Positions 1-6,102 of a stretch of DNA of 6,257 nucleotides are shown one piece after another. The stretch covers positions 1 through 6,257 of the forward strand of contig CAZCAI010000216.1 in the NCBI GenBank assembly GCA_964496595.1. The letters are read 5' to 3'. Made by a program: the position numbers and the translations under genes. A model generated the notes under the pieces. It did no database searches, was not told where the DNA came from, and saw only the letters and a list, made by a program, of their open reading frames with translations. Numbering within the stretch: the stretch's first letter is position 1; each line of letters opens with the position of its first letter. Source of the stretch: JAAAOZ01 sp964496595 (lineage in GTDB: Bacteria; Chloroflexota; Anaerolineae; B4-G1; SLSP01).

Positions 1-33
1 GAGTGGCGTTTCTCGGGCTTCACAACGGCACTC

Positions 34-52
34 CATTCCATTAACATTCCAT
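34..52 (+). repeat. Short direct repeat CATTCCAT x2
   Basis: CATTCCAT at 34-41 and 45-52 is separated by TAA, giving an 11-bp period, close to one helical turn. It lies in the non-coding left edge, 24 bp before the 30-bp element. It could be part of an operator or pure chance. Nothing else recognisable is seen in 1-75. Confidence 0.3.
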
Positions 53-75
53 CGCGCAGCGGATGCCTGACTACG

Positions 76-105
76 AACAAGCGTTAACCAATTAGTGAAC
101 CATCC
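76..105 (+). repeat. 30-bp upstream element, left copy
   Basis: Matches the reverse complement of 6103-6132 at 25 of 30 positions, without gaps. Its core is GTTAACC (83-89), AATTA, then GTGAACCATCC (95-105), so it also holds an internal direct repeat GTtAACC/GTgAACC with a 12-bp period. Similarity stops sharply after ATCC. It lies about 160 bp before the rnhB start and upstream of any candidate promoter. It may be a regulator binding site or a dispersed repeat. Confidence 0.55.
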
Positions 106-130
106 CAAAAGTTCTGAGGTACTCCCTTCA

Positions 131-159
131 CTGGCAATCCCCTTAGAATATGCGACAAT
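131..159 (+). promoter_or_regulatory. Weak candidate promoter of the rnhB operon
   Basis: CTGGCA (131-136, 4/6 to TTGACA) is 17 bp from GACAAT (154-159, 4/6 to TATAAT). An alternative -10, TAGAAT (144-149, 5/6), has no good -35 partner. Either would start transcription about 100 bp before rnhB. Neither is convincing alone; the position between the 76-105 element and the gene is the main support. Confidence 0.25.
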
Positions 160-220
160 ACAGCCTGATAACCGTGTCATTCGCCTATTCCCTGACGCGC
201 CCATTTGATGTTTTGCCGCT

Positions 221-250
221 TTGCTATTTGCTGTTTTGCTATTTGCCGTT
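221..250 (+). repeat. 15-bp tandem repeat in the rnhB leader
   Basis: TTGCTATTTGCTGTT (221-235) is followed directly by TTGCTATTTGCCGTT (236-250), 14/15 identical. A degenerate earlier unit around TTTTGCCG (211-218) and a trailing TTG suggest slippage expansion. The block is T/G-rich, has few A residues, and sits just before the rnhB ribosome binding site, so it would form an unstructured leader. It also explains why an open frame appears to extend rnhB upstream. Confidence 0.7.
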
Positions 251-255
251 TTGTC

Positions 256-261
256 AAGGAG
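256..261 (+). promoter_or_regulatory. Ribosome binding site of rnhB
   Basis: AAGGAG lies 5 nt before the ATG at 267. It fixes the rnhB start there rather than at the in-frame ATG at 150, which has no comparable purine-rich site close upstream. Confidence 0.75.
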
Positions 262-266
262 ACCCT

Positions 267-962
267 ATGCCGCCATTCGACGCCCGCTCGTGCATCCCCA
301 CCACAGAGGCCGAAGCCGACTTCTGGGCGCAGGGCCTGACCCACATCGCCGGCTTGGATGAGGCCGGGCGCGGCGCGTGGGCCGGCCCGGTCTATGCCGC
401 CGCCGTCATCCTGCCGCACGACGAGGCGGCGCTGGCCCCTTTGGCCGAGGTGCGCGATTCCAAAACGATCTCCGCTTCTCGCCGCGAAGCGCTGATGCCC
501 GCCATCGAGGCGGCCGCGCGCGCCGTGGGCGTGGGGCGCGCCGAGCCGCAGGAGATCGACGCGCTGGGCATTGTTCCCGCCACGCGCCTGGCGATGCGGC
601 GCGCCCTGGACGCGCTGACCGTCGCGCCCGACGCCTTAGTCATCGATGCGCTCGACCTGCCCACCGTCGCCCTGCCGCAGCGCGCCTTCCCCTATGCCGA
701 CGCCCGCTCGCTCTCCGTCGCGGCCGCCGGCATCGTCGCCAAGGTCAGCCGCGACGCCTGGATGGCCGCCGCCGCCGAGACCCACTTCCCCGGCTACGGC
801 TTCGCGCAGCACAAAGGCTACGGCACGCGCCAACATCGCAGCGCGCTGCACGCCCTGGGCGTCTGCGCCATCCATCGCCGCACCTTCCGCCCCGTCGCGG
901 TCCGTCTCGCCGCCGAGACGATGCGCCCGGATCTCAACGCAGGAGAAGGAGGCTCTCTATGA
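267..962 (+). CDS. rnhB: Ribonuclease HII
   Basis: Type 2 RNase H, 231 aa, a normal length for the bacterial enzyme. It cleaves the RNA strand of RNA-DNA hybrids and incises 5' of single ribonucleotides misincorporated in DNA, starting cytosolic ribonucleotide excision repair with a divalent metal. Visible motifs: GLDEAGRGAWAGPV at residues 29-42 gives the first two active-site carboxylates, D31 and E32. VIDALD supplies D127. YADARS supplies D145, matching the GD-S-R segment before AAASI-AKV-RD in relatives, here AAAGIVAKVSRD (152-163). GYGTRQH and AIHRRTF (184-207) are the usual C-terminal signatures. All four expected carboxylates are present, so it should be active. The start at 267 was chosen because AAGGAG (256-261) sits 5 nt upstream; the frame stays open back to an ATG at 150, but that stretch is a T/G-rich repeat with no family similarity. 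The stop overlaps the next gene's start (ATGA, 959-962), implying translational coupling. Confidence 0.95.
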   Translation: MPPFDARSCIPTTEAEADFWAQGLTHIAGLDEAGRGAWAGPVYAAAVILPHDEAALAPLAEVRDSKTISASRREALMPAIEAAARAVGVGRAEPQEIDALGIVPATRLAMRRALDALTVAPDALVIDALDLPTVALPQRAFPYADARSLSVAAAGIVAKVSRDAWMAAAAETHFPGYGFAQHKGYGTRQHRSALHALGVCAIHRRTFRPVAVRLAAETMRPDLNAGEGGSL

Positions 963-1966
963 TCGTTATCATCAACGGCCCGTGCGGCATCGGTAAAACC
1001 TCCGCCGCGTGGGAGTTGCAGACCCGCTTTGAGCGCTCCGTGATGTTGGACGGCGATCACATCGGCGCGGTGCATCCCTTCGAGATCTACGACGACGCGC
1101 GCGTCTTTTATCTCTACCGCACCCTCCGCTGCCTGATCGAATTTCACGTCACCGAGGGCGGCTACGAGCACTTCGTCATCAATTACGTCTTCGAGTCGCC
1201 GGCCTCGCTGCGGCGACTGCGCCAGATGTTGGCCCCATTTGGTCCCAGCTACGCCTTCCGCCTCACCGCCGAGGACGCGGCTATCGAGCAGCGCATTCGC
1301 CAGCGCGGCGGCGAGGATACAGCGTGGCATCTGGAGCGCTACAAGGAGTTGCAGGCGATCCTCTCGGCGGCTGCCCGGCGCGGCGATGTCGGCTTTCCCA
1401 TCGACTCGACCCATCTGAGCATCGCCGAGGTCGCCGACCGGATGTGGCAGCGCATCCACGATCCGGTCGTCATCGCGCCCTACGATCCGAGCTGGCCCGC
1501 GCGCTTCGCCGCCGAGCGGGCGCGCGTGGCCGAGGCGCTGGGCGATCTGGCGTTGGATATTCAGCACATCGGCAGCACCGCCGTGCCCGGCCTCGCCGCC
1601 AAGCCCATCATCGATCTCCTCGTCCTCGTGCGCGATCTGGCGGAGGCCACGGCCTGCATCGCGCCGCTGAGCGAGCTGGGTTACATCTTTGTGGATCACG
1701 TCGAGAATCTCGAACGGCGCTTCTTCCGCAAGGGGATGCCGAGGACACATCACCTGCATATCGTCGCGGCGGGCAGCCGCGAGGCCCGCGATCCCGTGGA
1801 TTTTCGCGACGCCCTGCGCGCCGATCCCGATCTGCGGGCGGCCTACGCGCGCCTTAAGCGCGACCTGGCGGCACAGAACGACGGGAATCGGTTGGCCTAC
1901 ACCGGGGGGAAGACGGCCTTCGTGCGCGCGGCGCTGGCCCGCTATCGCGCCGGGCGGGGGAGTTGA
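959..1966 (+). CDS. P-loop kinase fused to GrpB/UPF0157 nucleotidyltransferase-like domain
   Basis: A 335-aa two-domain protein. Residues 1-165 form a small P-loop phosphotransferase: beta strand MIVIIN, Walker A GPCGIGKT (7-14), DGDHIG (31-36) in the position where small-molecule kinases often place substrate-binding acids, FGPSYAFRLTA (94-104), and an arginine-rich lid-like segment RIRQRGGED (112-120). Residues 168-335 form a GrpB-family domain: IAPYDPSWP (172-180), HIGSTAVPGLAAKPIIDLLV (203-222), THHLHIV (263-269) and the C-terminal YTGGK (314-318). GrpB proteins have a nucleotidyltransferase-like fold and their substrate is unsettled. Known of the family: in mycobacteria a GrpB/UPF0157 domain is fused to dephospho-CoA kinase CoaE. 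Here the kinase half does not read as CoaE (no GLTGGIGSGKS) and looks more like the AAA_33/shikimate-kinase-like group; its substrate cannot be told. AAGGAGG (946-952) lies 6 nt before the ATG. An upstream in-frame extension to 377 is an arginine-rich shadow of rnhB and was excluded. Confidence 0.88.
   Translation: MIVIINGPCGIGKTSAAWELQTRFERSVMLDGDHIGAVHPFEIYDDARVFYLYRTLRCLIEFHVTEGGYEHFVINYVFESPASLRRLRQMLAPFGPSYAFRLTAEDAAIEQRIRQRGGEDTAWHLERYKELQAILSAAARRGDVGFPIDSTHLSIAEVADRMWQRIHDPVVIAPYDPSWPARFAAERARVAEALGDLALDIQHIGSTAVPGLAAKPIIDLLVLVRDLAEATACIAPLSELGYIFVDHVENLERRFFRKGMPRTHHLHIVAAGSREARDPVDFRDALRADPDLRAAYARLKRDLAAQNDGNRLAYTGGKTAFVRAALARYRAGRGS
1956..1962 (+). promoter_or_regulatory. Ribosome binding site of the glycosyltransferase gene
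   Basis: GGGGGAG ends 6 nt before GTG 1969 and 9 nt before ATG 1972, and directly abuts TTG 1963. The spacing argues against TTG and leaves GTG and ATG both possible. The site lies inside the last codons of the kinase/GrpB gene, as expected for coupled translation. Confidence 0.55.
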
Positions 1967-1971
1967 GCGTG

Positions 1972-3150
1972 ATGCACGTGGTGATGATCGGTCCCTTTGG
2001 ATTGCGTCCGCGCGGCACGATGAGCGTCCGCGCGCTGCCGCTGGCCAAGGCCTTGGTCGCGCGCGGCCATCGCGCCACGCTGCTCCTCCCGCCCTGGCAG
2101 AATCCAGAGGACGCGGGCCGCTGCTGGGAGGAAGATGGTGTGCGGGTCGAGAACCTGCCGCTGCCGGCGGGCATCCCCGGCTGGTTCCACGGGCGCCTGG
2201 CGATCCGACTAGCCCAACGCGCGCGGGAACTCCGCCCCGATGTGATCCACGCCTTCAAGCCGAAGGCGTACGCGGGCCTGGCACATCTGTTGTTGCACCG
2301 GGGCGCTACGCCCGTCGTCGTCGATACGGACGATTGGGAGGGGCCGGGCGGCTGGAACGACCTCAATCCGTACCCCGCGCCGCTGCGCCGGTTCTTCACG
2401 TGGCAGGAGCGCTGGGGCCTGCGTCACGCCGACGCGGTGACGGCGGCGAGCCAGGCGCTGGTGACCCTGACGTGGGCCACCGGCGGCCCGCCGGAGCGCG
2501 TCGTCTACCTGCCCAACGGCTTCGCGTGGCCCCATCCACCCGTGACGCGCGCGCCCCACGAGCGGCCCACGCTGCTGCTCTACACCCGCTTCTTCGAGTT
2601 TGATCTGGCGCGGCTGTGGCGTATCGTCCAGGCCGTGCGCCGCGAGCGACCGCGCGTGCGGCTCTGGGTCGTGGGAGAGGGCTTCTTCGGCGAGGAGGCC
2701 AAGCTCCAAGAAATGGCGCGCGCGGCCGGATGGCGGGTCTCTGTCGCGACGCCGCCCTCGCCGGATGCGGATCTGATCCTGGCCGGGTGGGTTTCTTTAG
2801 CCGAGCAGCCCGCGCACTTCGCCCAGGCGGATGTGGCGCTCTATCCTTTTGAAGATACGCTTATCAATCGCGCCAAATGCCCCGTCAAATTGATGGATCT
2901 GCTGGCGGCGGGGGTGCCGGTCGTGGGCGAGGGGGTGGGGTACATCGGATCGGTCATCACCGGCGGGGAGACGGGCGTGCTCGTGCCGCCGGGCGAGGAT
3001 GCGGCCTTCGCGGCGGCGGTGCTGGCGCTCTTAGATGCGCCCGCGCGCCGGGAGGCGTTGGGCGCGCGCGCCGCCGAGTATGTGCGGGCGCACTTCTCGT
3101 GGTCGGCGCTGGCCGCCCGCGCGGAGCGGGCATATCGCTACGCGCTCTAA
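1972..3150 (+). CDS. GT-B fold glycosyltransferase, family 4-like
   Basis: Predicted cytosolic glycosyltransferase of about 392 aa that would transfer a sugar from a nucleotide-sugar donor to an unknown acceptor (cell-surface glycan, glycolipid or exopolysaccharide are options). The N-terminal Rossmann-like half opens with MHVVMIGPFGLRPRGTMS (1-18), the glycine-rich loop of GT-B enzymes, and has VVVDTDDWEG (115-124). The hinge includes the YLPNGF motif (179-184). The C-terminal donor-binding half has LLLYTRFF (201-208), LWVVGEG (231-237), YPFEDT (291-296) and NRAKCPVKLMDLLAAGVPVV (299-318), then GETGVLVPPGED (332-343). The classic E-x7-E pair is not intact: Asp309 holds the second position and Ala301 the first, with a K-x-x-D arrangement like other Glyco_trans_1_4-type members. 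No signal peptide or membrane helix is seen. Three starts are possible: TTG 1963, GTG 1969, ATG 1972. ATG was preferred because it gives the usual family N-terminus and suits the GGGGGAG at 1956-1962. Confidence 0.9.
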   Translation: MHVVMIGPFGLRPRGTMSVRALPLAKALVARGHRATLLLPPWQNPEDAGRCWEEDGVRVENLPLPAGIPGWFHGRLAIRLAQRARELRPDVIHAFKPKAYAGLAHLLLHRGATPVVVDTDDWEGPGGWNDLNPYPAPLRRFFTWQERWGLRHADAVTAASQALVTLTWATGGPPERVVYLPNGFAWPHPPVTRAPHERPTLLLYTRFFEFDLARLWRIVQAVRRERPRVRLWVVGEGFFGEEAKLQEMARAAGWRVSVATPPSPDADLILAGWVSLAEQPAHFAQADVALYPFEDTLINRAKCPVKLMDLLAAGVPVVGEGVGYIGSVITGGETGVLVPPGEDAAFAAAVLALLDAPARREALGARAAEYVRAHFSWSALAARAERAYRYAL

Positions 3151-3183
3151 CGTGGCGCGGATCTGGCGATCCGCTTGGAGCTT
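3151..3183 (+). repeat. Convergent-gap repeat, copy 1
   Basis: Begins directly after the glycosyltransferase stop. It is 30/33 identical to 3241-3273, with the last 25 bases exact. It contains a small perfect hairpin, GGATC-TGGC-GATCC (3159-3172). Confidence 0.85.
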
Positions 3184-3201
3184 CGGGGAAGTGAAGTGGA
3201 A

Positions 3202-3226
3202 ATGCTCTGAGAGGATCGCTAGATCC
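3202..3226 (-). repeat. Convergent-gap repeat, inverted diverged copy
   Basis: Its reverse complement matches the 25-bp exact core of the flanking direct repeats at 20 of 25 positions, and 13 of 14 in the hairpin core. It forms its own hairpin, AGGATC-GCTA-GATCCT (3212-3227), and can pair with either flanking copy. Confidence 0.75.
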
Positions 3227-3240
3227 TGGTCACAGTAAAA

Positions 3241-3273
3241 CCTGTCGTGGATCTGGCGATCCGCTTGGAGCTT
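3241..3273 (+). repeat. Convergent-gap repeat, copy 2
   Basis: Second copy of the 33-bp repeat at a 90-bp period from copy 1, ending 10 bp before the sensor kinase stop codon. It carries the same GGATC-TGGC-GATCC hairpin (3249-3262) and is followed by a short T run (3272-3275). Confidence 0.85.
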
Positions 3274-3283
3274 TTGTGGATTT

Positions 3284-6001
3284 CTACTCCTGATGCACCG
3301 GTATAATAAAACTGAAGGTGCTGCCCTCGCCGGATTCGCTCGCTACCCAGATGCGCCCGCCGTTGGCCTCGACCAAGGTCTTCGCCACGGCCATCCCAAC
3401 GCCCGTCTCTCCCATCCCCGCGATCAGAGGTTGATTGGCGCGGTAGAATCTGCGGAAGACGCGCGGGTAATCCTCTGGGTCGATGCCGCCGCCCGTGTCC
3501 TTCACGGAGACGCGGATGTAGTTCTCGTCGCCGGCGCTGGTCTCCTCGCGGGCTGTGATCTTCACCTCGGTCTCGGGCTGGGAGCAGAGCGCGGCGTTGG
3601 AGAGCAGGCGCAACATAATCTGGTAGAGGCTGTCGCGGTCGGCCAGGATGGGGGACAGCTCTTCGGGCAGATCTAAGTTCACTGCCAGTCGCCGCTCGCG
3701 GAAGCGCGCGCTCAGGCCCATCACGCCCTCTTCGATGATCTCGATCAAGTTAACCGGCTGGGGCGAAAGCTTCATCGCCCGGCTGTCCGGCGAGGCGAGA
3801 TGCACCAGATCGTTGAGCAGGTGGTTCAGTTGCTCGACGTTGGCCTTCACGCGCTCTAAGAAATCCTTCTGCATCTTGGTGAGAATCCCCAGTTGTTCGC
3901 CTAACAAGAGATCGGTGTAGCCGATGAGCGCCGTCATCGGTGTGCGGAACTCGTTGGCCAGGCTGATGATCGCCTCCTCGCGTTCGATCTCGCTTTCTGG
4001 CATGCGCAGGGTGATCACCAGGCCGTCGGGTTTGCCGTCGTGACCGACCAGTGCGACTAAATCGGCCTCCACACGATCCTCCAGGGCGGTGAGCGTGAGA
4101 TGATCTCGGCGGTGGCTGTTGGCCTGGTCGGAGAGCAATGCCTCAATCGATTTGGCCCATTCGGCGCTGGGATAGACGCCGTTGATGGGATAGCCGGTCA
4201 CATCGCCTTCCGGCAACTGGAGCATCCGGCGCGCCAGCGCGTCGGCGGTCATAATGTGACCATCCTCGTCGGTCACGAGCAACCCGACCGCCATATTATC
4301 CTGCGCGGCCTCCTGCGCGGCCTTCAACTTGGCGTACATCGATTTGAGCGTGCGCTGCGCATCCTTCAGCCGGTTCTGAAGCTTGTTGCGTTGTTCCTCC
4401 TCGTGTTCCAGACTGGCCTTGGCCTCGCTCAACTGGCTGGCCATTCGGTTGCGATCATCCATCAGCATATCGCGGTCGGAGACCAACTCCTGGATCTCCC
4501 GCTGCAGCTTGTCGCGGTTCGTCGTCATCTTGTGGATTTCGGCCTGGAGGTTCTGGCGCTCTTCCGCCAGCGATTGGACCTCCGTCTGCCATACCTCAAT
4601 CTCCGTGGAGGTAGGCTGATGGCTCATCTCATCCACTTGACGCCGGAGCTGGCTGACCTTGCGATCTCGGGCCGCGAGCCGGCCTTCTAACGCCTCGATC
4701 TCCGCTTCTAGCTCCAGAATGCGCTTCTCGGTGCGAGCCTGCTGTTCTGTTTCTTGCTCGCGCAGGCGATTGAGCAGCAGCTTGCGCTTGTTCTCGCTGC
4801 GCCCGCGCACAATCGAAGTCGCCAACAACATCGCCACCAGGCGATGCGTCGCGATGGCATGCGGCTGCAGGGGACGGTGGCTTTCGGGGTTGCCCAACAG
4901 CAACATGCCCACCCATTCTTCATTGCGATACATCGGCAGCACGGAGAGCGGGCCGACCTCCTGGAAGCCGAGGCGCTCGTAAAGGTCAGACGCCCACGGT
5001 GTCTGGCGCGGCTTATGCACCACCTGCGCCTGGTGCCCCTCGTGGGCTTGCTGTAAGGCCGGATAGGCGTTCAGCCTCAATTCCGGTGTCTCCATCTGCG
5101 CCGTGGTCGGTGGATGGACGGCGATCACCTGGACTTTGGGCGGTTCGCCCTCCGTTTCCAAAGCGATGGCGCACATATCCACATCTAACAATTTGGCGAA
5201 TTTGGAGGAGGCTAACATCAGGGCCGGCTCCGGCTCGCTGGTCGATTCGATGCCGTGGAGGATCTCCTGCAAGTAATCGACATCGGTGATTTGACTGCTC
5301 TTGGTCGGCGCTTCGCCGGCCAGCAGTTGTCGATGGACGAGGATGGAGAGCAGCGGGTAGACGACCAGCGCGCTCAGGCGTTGCCATCCAGAGAAGTGGG
5401 TTTGCAGGTTGGGATCGACGAACTGCGCCACATCGCCCAGCAGCCAGAATAACCAGATGCCGGTGAGCCATTCCCACTCGGCCGGCCGGAGGACAATCGT
5501 CAGCACGAGGAAAATTCCGGCGAGGGCGAAGTTAAGGATCGTCCAGACTTGCTCCTGGATGGTCTCGTTGTACGCGCGCGGCACGGCGGCTTCTGCGGGC
5601 CATGTGACGGCGCAATAACCGTAGAAAATGAGGCTCAGCGCGATCAAGCTCCAGAAGAGGATGCGTTGCCAGTTAGGCGGCGCGAGCGGCGCAAGGGCCG
5701 CGCCGGCTGCCAGCGCCAGGCTGAGGGACATCAGCCAGCGCTCCAACGGCGGTAGTATCATCACGGGATCTAAGAAAGCGCCCTGGCCCAACAGGCCCAC
5801 CACGATCAGAGCAATGCGCCCGCCGAGGATGATCAGGATCGCCCCCCACCAGCGCCGGGCGCGCACGGAAGATGTATCGGCGCGCCGCGCGGAGATCGCC
5901 GAAAAGAGCGCCTGTTGCAGCGCGAAGAAGGTGATCAGGAAGTAGACCAGATCGCCGGGCGGCTGCGTGATGAGTCGGATAGCCTCATAAAGGATGTTCA
6001 T
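3284..6001 (-). CDS. Membrane sensor histidine kinase-like protein (7TM-GAF-coiled coil-PAS-HisKA-HATPase) lacking the phosphoacceptor His
   Basis: A 905-aa inner-membrane signalling protein. About seven hydrophobic helices (near residues 15-35, 51-72, 86-107, 111-132, 151-171, 177-197, 208-225) form a membrane sensor domain with almost no large extracytoplasmic loop. A GAF-like domain spans about 245-400. A charged heptad-like coiled coil runs about 403-565. A PAS-like domain (VGLLVTDEDGHIMTADALA, 572-590) spans about 567-665. The dimerisation helix is at 675-740 and HATPase_c at about 785-903. In the H-box, SLANEFRTPMTALIGY (680-695), the residue normally His is Asn683 (codon AAC at 3953-3955, complement strand), so autophosphorylation there is not expected. 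The ATP-binding motifs look kept: N-box LLSNAA (799-804), DTGGGID (835-841), RVFRRFYRA (847-855) and GETGVGMAVAKTLVEANGG (864-882). No response regulator is adjacent. The start at 6001 has AGGGGA (6009-6014) 7 nt upstream and a promoter just beyond. It may act as a pseudokinase/scaffold or phosphorylate a partner; this is inference. Confidence 0.92.
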   Translation of the reverse strand: MNILYEAIRLITQPPGDLVYFLITFFALQQALFSAISARRADTSSVRARRWWGAILIILGGRIALIVVGLLGQGAFLDPVMILPPLERWLMSLSLALAAGAALAPLAPPNWQRILFWSLIALSLIFYGYCAVTWPAEAAVPRAYNETIQEQVWTILNFALAGIFLVLTIVLRPAEWEWLTGIWLFWLLGDVAQFVDPNLQTHFSGWQRLSALVVYPLLSILVHRQLLAGEAPTKSSQITDVDYLQEILHGIESTSEPEPALMLASSKFAKLLDVDMCAIALETEGEPPKVQVIAVHPPTTAQMETPELRLNAYPALQQAHEGHQAQVVHKPRQTPWASDLYERLGFQEVGPLSVLPMYRNEEWVGMLLLGNPESHRPLQPHAIATHRLVAMLLATSIVRGRSENKRKLLLNRLREQETEQQARTEKRILELEAEIEALEGRLAARDRKVSQLRRQVDEMSHQPTSTEIEVWQTEVQSLAEERQNLQAEIHKMTTNRDKLQREIQELVSDRDMLMDDRNRMASQLSEAKASLEHEEEQRNKLQNRLKDAQRTLKSMYAKLKAAQEAAQDNMAVGLLVTDEDGHIMTADALARRMLQLPEGDVTGYPINGVYPSAEWAKSIEALLSDQANSHRRDHLTLTALEDRVEADLVALVGHDGKPDGLVITLRMPESEIEREEAIISLANEFRTPMTALIGYTDLLLGEQLGILTKMQKDFLERVKANVEQLNHLLNDLVHLASPDSRAMKLSPQPVNLIEIIEEGVMGLSARFRERRLAVNLDLPEELSPILADRDSLYQIMLRLLSNAALCSQPETEVKITAREETSAGDENYIRVSVKDTGGGIDPEDYPRVFRRFYRANQPLIAGMGETGVGMAVAKTLVEANGGRIWVASESGEGSTFSFIIPVHQE

Positions 6002-6008
6002 AAGTTTT

Positions 6009-6014
6009 TCCCCT
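6009..6014 (-). promoter_or_regulatory. Ribosome binding site of the sensor kinase gene
   Basis: Read on the minus strand this is AGGGGA, followed by AAAACTT and then the ATG at 6001. The 7-nt spacing is normal and supports the full-length 905-aa start. Confidence 0.7.
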
Positions 6015-6033
6015 GGGATATTTTCTTTGTTTT

Positions 6034-6062
6034 ATTATAGGCGTGATCGCGTATTTGACCAA
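6034..6062 (-). promoter_or_regulatory. Sigma-70-type promoter of the sensor kinase gene
   Basis: On the minus strand a perfect -10 hexamer TATAAT (6039-6034) lies 17 bp downstream of TTGGTC (6062-6057), which matches the -35 consensus at its first three bases. Transcription would start near 6027 and give a 5' leader of about 25 nt containing the AGGGGA site. The stretch is clearly AT-richer than the surrounding coding DNA. The weak -35 would fit help from an activator. Confidence 0.65.
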
Positions 6063-6102
6063 TAACAAAGCGGGGAAGAAATAATTAACGCGCGCCGATG
6101 GA

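Larger units (their letters stand above)
3202..3275 (+). terminator. Candidate terminator of the rnhB operon
   Basis: In plus-strand RNA the inverted copy (3202-3226) can pair with copy 2 (3249-3273) as an imperfect 25-bp stem around a 22-nt loop, ending in four T residues (3272-3275). The T run is short and lies partly inside the stem, so intrinsic termination is plausible but not textbook. For the minus-strand transcript the hairpin at 3262-3249 is followed by ACGACAGGTTTTACTG, which is weaker still. The position between two converging genes supports a shared terminator. Confidence 0.4.

Noticed and set aside
150..266. In-frame N-terminal extension of rnhB by 39 residues with a hydrophobic stretch resembling a signal anchor
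   Set aside because: The extension is encoded by a T/G-rich tandem repeat, has no RNase HII similarity, and a good AAGGAG sits just before the ATG at 267. RNase HII is cytosolic.
377..958. Upstream in-frame extension of the kinase/GrpB gene inside rnhB
   Set aside because: The translation is arginine/alanine-rich low-complexity text typical of a shifted frame of GC-rich DNA, and AAGGAGG plus ATG at 959 gives a clean start at the Walker A strand.
818..1759. 313-codon open frame on the minus strand opposite rnhB and the kinase/GrpB gene
   Set aside because: No recognisable motifs. It lies fully opposite two well-supported genes, and long antisense frames are common in high-GC DNA.
1689..2603. 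304-codon plus-strand frame across the kinase/glycosyltransferase junction
   Set aside because: It is a shifted frame of both genes with Arg/Pro/Ala-rich sequence and no domain.
4100..4690. 196-codon plus-strand frame opposite the sensor kinase coiled coil
   Set aside because: Leucine/valine-rich mirror of the coiled-coil codons, with no start signal or family resemblance.
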